Of a stretch of 64,000 bases of DNA, positions 60,185 to 64,000 are shown one piece after another. The stretch is from Weissella muntiaci (GTDB taxonomy: Bacteria > Bacillota > Bacilli > Lactobacillales > Lactobacillaceae). The stretch lies in contig NZ_SDGZ01000014.1 in NCBI RefSeq assembly GCF_008107635.1, positions 62,001 to 126,000 of the forward strand, written 5' to 3'. Position 1 is the first letter of the stretch; the number at the start of each line of letters is the position of its first letter. The position numbers and the translations under genes are program-made. Below the pieces are notes generated by a model. It was not told the DNA's origin. It made no database searches and worked only from the letters and a program-made list of their open reading frames with translations.

Positions 60185-60227
60185 AAAAAAGCGAGATTGC
60201 TTTCAGCAATCTCACTTCTTTTTTCTA
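60185..60227 (-). terminator. Terminator of leuS
   Basis: Minus-strand GAGATTGCT-GAAA-GCAATCTC with TTTTTT. Confidence 0.9.
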
Positions 60228-60230
60228 AAC

Positions 60231-62645
60231 TTATAGGACTACATTAACCAGTTTCTCTGGAACCGCAATTACCTTTTTAGGTGTACCACCCGCTAATTGG
60301 TTAACAATGGCTTCGTTTTCCAAGGCCAACTTAGTCATCTCTTCGCGACTAATACCAGCGGCGACTTTCATCTTACCGCGTAGCTTACCATTAACCTGCA
60401 AAATGATTTCCAATTCATCATCAACCAACGCCGCCTCATCAAAGGTTGGCCATTGCGCATACGCAAGCATTTCGTCTTTATGCAAAAGACTCCACAATTC
60501 CTCTGTTAAATGCGGTGCGACTGGATTTAGCAACTTGATAAAGCCCTCCATATATTCAACCGGAATCGCCTCGGCCTTATACATATCGTTGATAAAGATC
60601 ATCATTTGTGAAATTGCAGTATTAAAGCGCAAGTTCTCATAATCATCAGTAACCTTTTTCACCGTTTCGTTATAAACCTTGCTCAAACTGCCATCATTGA
60701 TGGTTGTAATATGATCGCGTAACTTGCCTTCTTCATCAACAAAGCCACGCCAAACGCGATCAAGCCAACGTCGTGAGCCAGACAATCCCTCAACTGACCA
60801 AGCAATTGATTGTTCCAAAGGACCCATAAACATTTCGTAAAGACGTAATGTATCTGCCCCATATTCGTTGACAATGTCATCAGGATTAACAACGTTCCCC
60901 TTCGACTTTGACATCTTCTCATGATTTTCGCCCAAAATCATTCCTTGGTTCGCTAGCTTTTGGAATGGTTCTTTGGTATGCACAACACCTAGGTCGTACA
61001 AGACTTTATGCCAGAACCGCGCATACAACAAGTGTAGCACTGCATGTTCAGCACCACCCACATATAGGTCAACGTTCTTCCAGTAAGCTTCAGCTTCTGG
61101 GCTCACAACCGCCTGCTCATTATGCGGATCCATGTAACGCAAGTAGTACCATGATGATCCAGCCCATTGTGGCATGGTATTAGTTTCGCGTTTTCCCTTA
61201 CGACCGTTTTCATCAACCACGTTAACCCATTCATCAATATTAACTAATGGAGACTCTCCCGTTCCCGAAGGCATGATGTTATCAACATGTGGCAAACGCA
61301 ATGGTAACTCGTCCTCTGGTACAAGGGACTTAGTGCCGTCTTCCCAATGAATTACAGGAATTGGCTCACCCCAATAGCGTTGACGTGAGAAAATCCAGTC
61401 ACGTAGTCGATAATTAACCTGCTTATGACCCACACCAGCTTCTTCAAGCCAGGCAATTACCTTTGCAATCGCCTCCTCTTTATCCAAGCCATCAAGGAAG
61501 CCAGAATTAATATGGTTCCCATCGGCCGTGTAGGCTGCCTCTGAGATGTCGCTACCTTCAATCACCGCCCGCATTGGTAGATCATACTTCTTGGCAAAGT
61601 CGTAATCACGACTGTCATGTGCTGGTACTGCCATAACGGCACCAGTACCATATGAAGCCAATACATAATCACCAACCCAGATTGGTAATTCTTCACCATT
61701 GATTGGATTGACTGCATAGGCACCAGTGAAAATACCAGACTTATCTTTATTCAGATCAGTCCGTTCCAAATCAGACTTTGAAGCAATTGCTTCTTTGAAG
61801 TCAGCAATCGCTTGCTTTTGATCGGCACTTACAATCTGTTCAACTAACTCATGCTCAGGTGACAATACCAAATAAGTCGTTCCAAACAATGTATCTGCAC
61901 GCGTCGTGAACACTTCTACCTGTGCATCTTGCCCCTTAACCTTGAAACTAACCGATGCCCCAATTGAGCGACCAATCCAGTTTCGTTGTTGTTCTTTAAT
62001 TGCATCCGGCCAATCGAGATCATCTAGATCATCGAGCAAGCGATCTGCATAAGCCGTAATTTTCAAAGCCCATTGACGCATTGGTACCCGATAAACAGGG
62101 AATCCACCACGTTCAGTCTTACCATCAACGATTTCCTCATTTGCAACCACAACGCCACCGTTGTAATCGGGAGCCCAGTTAACCATAATTTCATCTTCGT
62201 AGGCCAAACCACGCTTATAAAGTTGCTCAAAGATCCATTGCGTCCACTTATAATACTTTGGATCAGTCGTATTCACTTCACGCGACCAGTCATATGATAA
62301 TCCCAATGTCTTCATTTGGCGACGGAAATTCTTAACATTCGAACTCGTCACTTCGCGAGGATCAGAGCTTGTTTTAATTGCGTATTCCTCAGTTGGCAGA
62401 CCAAAAGCATCAAAGCCCATTGGATGAAGCACATTAAATCCTTGCATCCGCTTCATGCGCGCAACGATGTCTGTCGCTGTATATCCCTCTGGATGTCCCA
62501 CATGTAGCCCCTGCGCTGATGGAAAGGGGAACATATCCATTACAAAGAATTTTTCTTTGCTTGTATCAGATAATGTCTTAAAACTTTGATTTTCATCCCA
62601 AAAATGTTGCCACTTTTTCTCAACTGCTTTGTGTTGATAAGCCAT
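60231..62645 (-). CDS. leuS: Leucyl-tRNA synthetase
   Basis: 804 residues, full length. HVGH (class I HIGH variant) at about 48-51, the CP1 editing domain with [21 protein letters not shown] near 250, and [15 protein letters not shown] near 580, then the helical anticodon domain. It charges tRNA-Leu. The 120-bp leader upstream has no T-box or leader peptide. Confidence 0.98.
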   Translation of the reverse strand: MAYQHKAVEKKWQHFWDENQSFKTLSDTSKEKFFVMDMFPFPSAQGLHVGHPEGYTATDIVARMKRMQGFNVLHPMGFDAFGLPTEEYAIKTSSDPREVTSSNVKNFRRQMKTLGLSYDWSREVNTTDPKYYKWTQWIFEQLYKRGLAYEDEIMVNWAPDYNGGVVVANEEIVDGKTERGGFPVYRVPMRQWALKITAYADRLLDDLDDLDWPDAIKEQQRNWIGRSIGASVSFKVKGQDAQVEVFTTRADTLFGTTYLVLSPEHELVEQIVSADQKQAIADFKEAIASKSDLERTDLNKDKSGIFTGAYAVNPINGEELPIWVGDYVLASYGTGAVMAVPAHDSRDYDFAKKYDLPMRAVIEGSDISEAAYTADGNHINSGFLDGLDKEEAIAKVIAWLEEAGVGHKQVNYRLRDWIFSRQRYWGEPIPVIHWEDGTKSLVPEDELPLRLPHVDNIMPSGTGESPLVNIDEWVNVVDENGRKGKRETNTMPQWAGSSWYYLRYMDPHNEQAVVSPEAEAYWKNVDLYVGGAEHAVLHLLYARFWHKVLYDLGVVHTKEPFQKLANQGMILGENHEKMSKSKGNVVNPDDIVNEYGADTLRLYEMFMGPLEQSIAWSVEGLSGSRRWLDRVWRGFVDEEGKLRDHITTINDGSLSKVYNETVKKVTDDYENLRFNTAISQMMIFINDMYKAEAIPVEYMEGFIKLLNPVAPHLTEELWSLLHKDEMLAYAQWPTFDEAALVDDELEIILQVNGKLRGKMKVAAGISREEMTKLALENEAIVNQLAGGTPKKVIAVPEKLVNVVL

Positions 62646-62789
62646 ACTTCGTTACCTCACTTTAATTCCTTAATGCTATCAAAAATAGCCCTTACTTTCA
62701 AGCAATCCTAACCCTAGTTTTCCCGTGATATCAGCTCTTTTATGCTACAATTAATAAAGTTTATCTTTTGGGAACGCAGGACGTAAAAT

Positions 62790-63440
62790 ATGCGGAAATT
62801 TGATTATTTTCAGTTAGGACTTGCTTTAACTGGACTCTTTGTTTTCATCATTTTAGCAATTGGAATTCTCCTCCGATTGCCATTTATTAATTTTATCGAC
62901 GAGCTTGGCTACCACCTACTTTATCAACATCACAATCCAGAAGCGACCTGGTTCTTTTATAATGCTACACGCGCAGGTAATCCAAAATGGACTGCACTTG
63001 TCATGATTGTAACCACCGTTATCTCAATTATTATCAAGAAATATGACGTAACCGCCTTTATCGTGATTAACGTTGGTTGTTTTGGCCTGGGCGCCATGGC
63101 GTTATTAAAAGATTTCTTCGCACGAGCACGCCCTGATATAATTCAGCTTGTCCCTGTACGTGGTTTCTCCTTTCCTTCTGGCCACTCCATGAATGCCATA
63201 TTACTCTATGGATCAATCATCATCTTATTGCACTATTACATGGAAAAACGTCCAATCCGCCTGATGCTAATGCTCTTCTTTGCCACGCTAATTGTCATCA
63301 TCCCAATCAGTCGCGTTTATCTTGGCGTACATTTTCTTAGTGATGTCATCGGCGGAATGGGGCTAAGCGGATTCCTATTAATCATGTCTAAAGAATTTAT
63401 TTTTAAGTATCGTACCCGGGAGGTTTTCGAACATGCGTAG
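62790..63440 (+). CDS. PAP2-family membrane phosphatase
   Basis: 216 residues, about five membrane helices. The three PAP2 motifs are KDFFARARP (near 108), FPSGHSMN (near 130) and SRVYLGVHFLSDV (near 175). Family members dephosphorylate lipid phosphates such as undecaprenyl pyrophosphate on the outer face. A -10 TACAAT lies ~40 nt upstream. Overlaps the next gene by 8 bp. Confidence 0.93.
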   Translation: MRKFDYFQLGLALTGLFVFIILAIGILLRLPFINFIDELGYHLLYQHHNPEATWFFYNATRAGNPKWTALVMIVTTVISIIIKKYDVTAFIVINVGCFGLGAMALLKDFFARARPDIIQLVPVRGFSFPSGHSMNAILLYGSIIILLHYYMEKRPIRLMLMLFFATLIVIIPISRVYLGVHFLSDVIGGMGLSGFLLIMSKEFIFKYRTREVFEHA

Positions 63441-63945
63441 TCCACAAGATCTAGTCCAGATGATCATCGGTGATTATCTACAGCCTGGCGACCTAGCGAT
63501 TGATGCTAGTGTTAAGGCGGGCGATATCACCCGTTTTCTAGCTGCTCGCGTCGGCGACGAAGGCCACGTAATCGGCTTCTCGGCCGAAAAGGATGAAATC
63601 GACTCAGCGGCAACTTCATTATTCTTAAGCGGGCTTAATGCTCGCGTTGAATTTATCCATCGTGATTTCAGCGCAATTCCAATGTATTTAAACCCAACTG
63701 AACCTGTTGGCATTATCATGGCGCAAACCGATGCCGATACCGACTTTGAAGCCTTAACAAATACAATGCGTACCGCCTTACTTGCTTTGAAGAAAAATGG
63801 TCTACTAGTTGTCATCAGTTATCAACCAGCCGCTTTGATCGAGCTAAAGGACTTAGCATCTCAACTACCAGCCGATAGCTATGATGCTCAAATCTATCAA
63901 TCACTCCAAAGTCAAGAGACAACTTTGATTATGCAGCGACTATAA
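63433..63945 (+). CDS. Small class I methyltransferase-like protein (YtqB/rRNA-methylase type)
   Basis: 170 residues. Layout matches YtqB-type SAM methyltransferases: PGDLAIDASVKAGDITRFLA, GHVIGFSAEKDEID, FIHRDF and GIIMAQTDADTDF. The SAM motif I, normally D-A-T-x-G-x-G, lacks both glycines of the loop (DASVKAGD), so activity is uncertain. Translationally coupled to the PAP2 gene. Confidence 0.7.
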   Translation: MRSPQDLVQMIIGDYLQPGDLAIDASVKAGDITRFLAARVGDEGHVIGFSAEKDEIDSAATSLFLSGLNARVEFIHRDFSAIPMYLNPTEPVGIIMAQTDADTDFEALTNTMRTALLALKKNGLLVVISYQPAALIELKDLASQLPADSYDAQIYQSLQSQETTLIMQRL

Positions 63946-63985
63946 AAAAGAACCATCTTTAACGTAAAAGATGGTTCTTTTTTTA
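63944..63985. terminator. Bidirectional terminator
   Basis: AAAAAAGAACCATCTTT/AAAGATGGTTCTTTTTTT around ~7 nt, immediately after the methyltransferase-like gene. Confidence 0.9.
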
Positions 63986-64000
63986 ATTATTTGGTTCAAA

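Noticed and set aside
1-64000. CRISPR array, rRNA genes, insertion sequences
   Set aside because: No regularly spaced direct repeats, no rRNA-like stretches and no transposase were seen on either strand.

Overview
The window is chromosomal DNA of a low-GC Gram-positive lactic acid bacterium. A heterofermentative Leuconostocaceae member (Weissella-like) is my best guess, from the ribose/nucleoside module, the LAB-type bacteriocin locus, FemX-type bridge enzyme and gene style; no rRNA is present to settle it. Host DNA (1-18848 and 56495-64000) flanks one apparently complete siphovirus-type prophage of about 37.6 kb (18849-56494).

Left host arm. 1-613 is the 5' part of an APC amino-acid permease, preceded by a classical leader-peptide attenuator: a 22-codon ORF with Asp-Asp-Asn-Asn-Asp-Asp codons, an antiterminator strand over its stop codon, and an intrinsic terminator. 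Then come a small conserved protein, a trans-sulfuration PLP enzyme, a small membrane-anchored protein, and a teichoic-acid-like pair (CDP-glycerol-transferase-like plus IspD/TarI cytidylyltransferase). After an AT-rich stretch with a decayed surface-protein remnant lies a class IId (lactococcin A-like) bacteriocin locus read leftward: C39-peptidase ABC exporter, HlyD-type accessory gene broken by one in-frame TAA, an XRE regulator whose N-terminus looks like a double-glycine secretion leader, the bacteriocin precursor, and an immunity protein. Next is a nucleoside-to-pentose module: rpiA, two nucleoside hydrolases, an NupC-type transporter, and divergent rbsK with a DMT transporter. Two copies of TAAAACGTTTTA and a related box suggest a shared LacI-family operator. 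A CorA-type channel ends this arm.

Prophage. Its integrase used a 14-bp core inside the shared convergent terminator of corA and femX. Going leftward along the minus strand from the lysogeny switch: antirepressor, early small genes, ERF, HNH nuclease, SSB, replisome organizer with iterons, RusA, a run of tightly overlapping small genes, late regulator, terminase, portal, minor head, scaffold, capsid (with a +1-frame Ig/FN3-like extension), connectors, major tail protein, tail chaperones (candidate -1 frameshift), tape measure, Dit, Tal, BppU, holin and a signal-peptide GH25 endolysin. Accessory cargo sits between terminators: two CPBP-family membrane proteins, a DUF378 protein, a HesB-like protein, a tRNA-Lys with decayed tRNA-like sequences, and a three-gene cassette beside attL. 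CI-like repressor, ImmA-like peptidase, two membrane/surface proteins and integrase are on the plus strand at the right end.

Right host arm. FemX-family bridge enzyme, a flippase with a long acidic N-terminal extension, tRNA-Arg(CCT), leuS, a PAP2 phosphatase and a small methyltransferase-like protein with a weak SAM motif.

Items most worth a second look: the double-glycine-leader/XRE fusion in the bacteriocin operon, the Asp/Asn-coded attenuator, the Ig-like extension beyond the capsid stop, the integration into a terminator hairpin, and the prophage cargo region.
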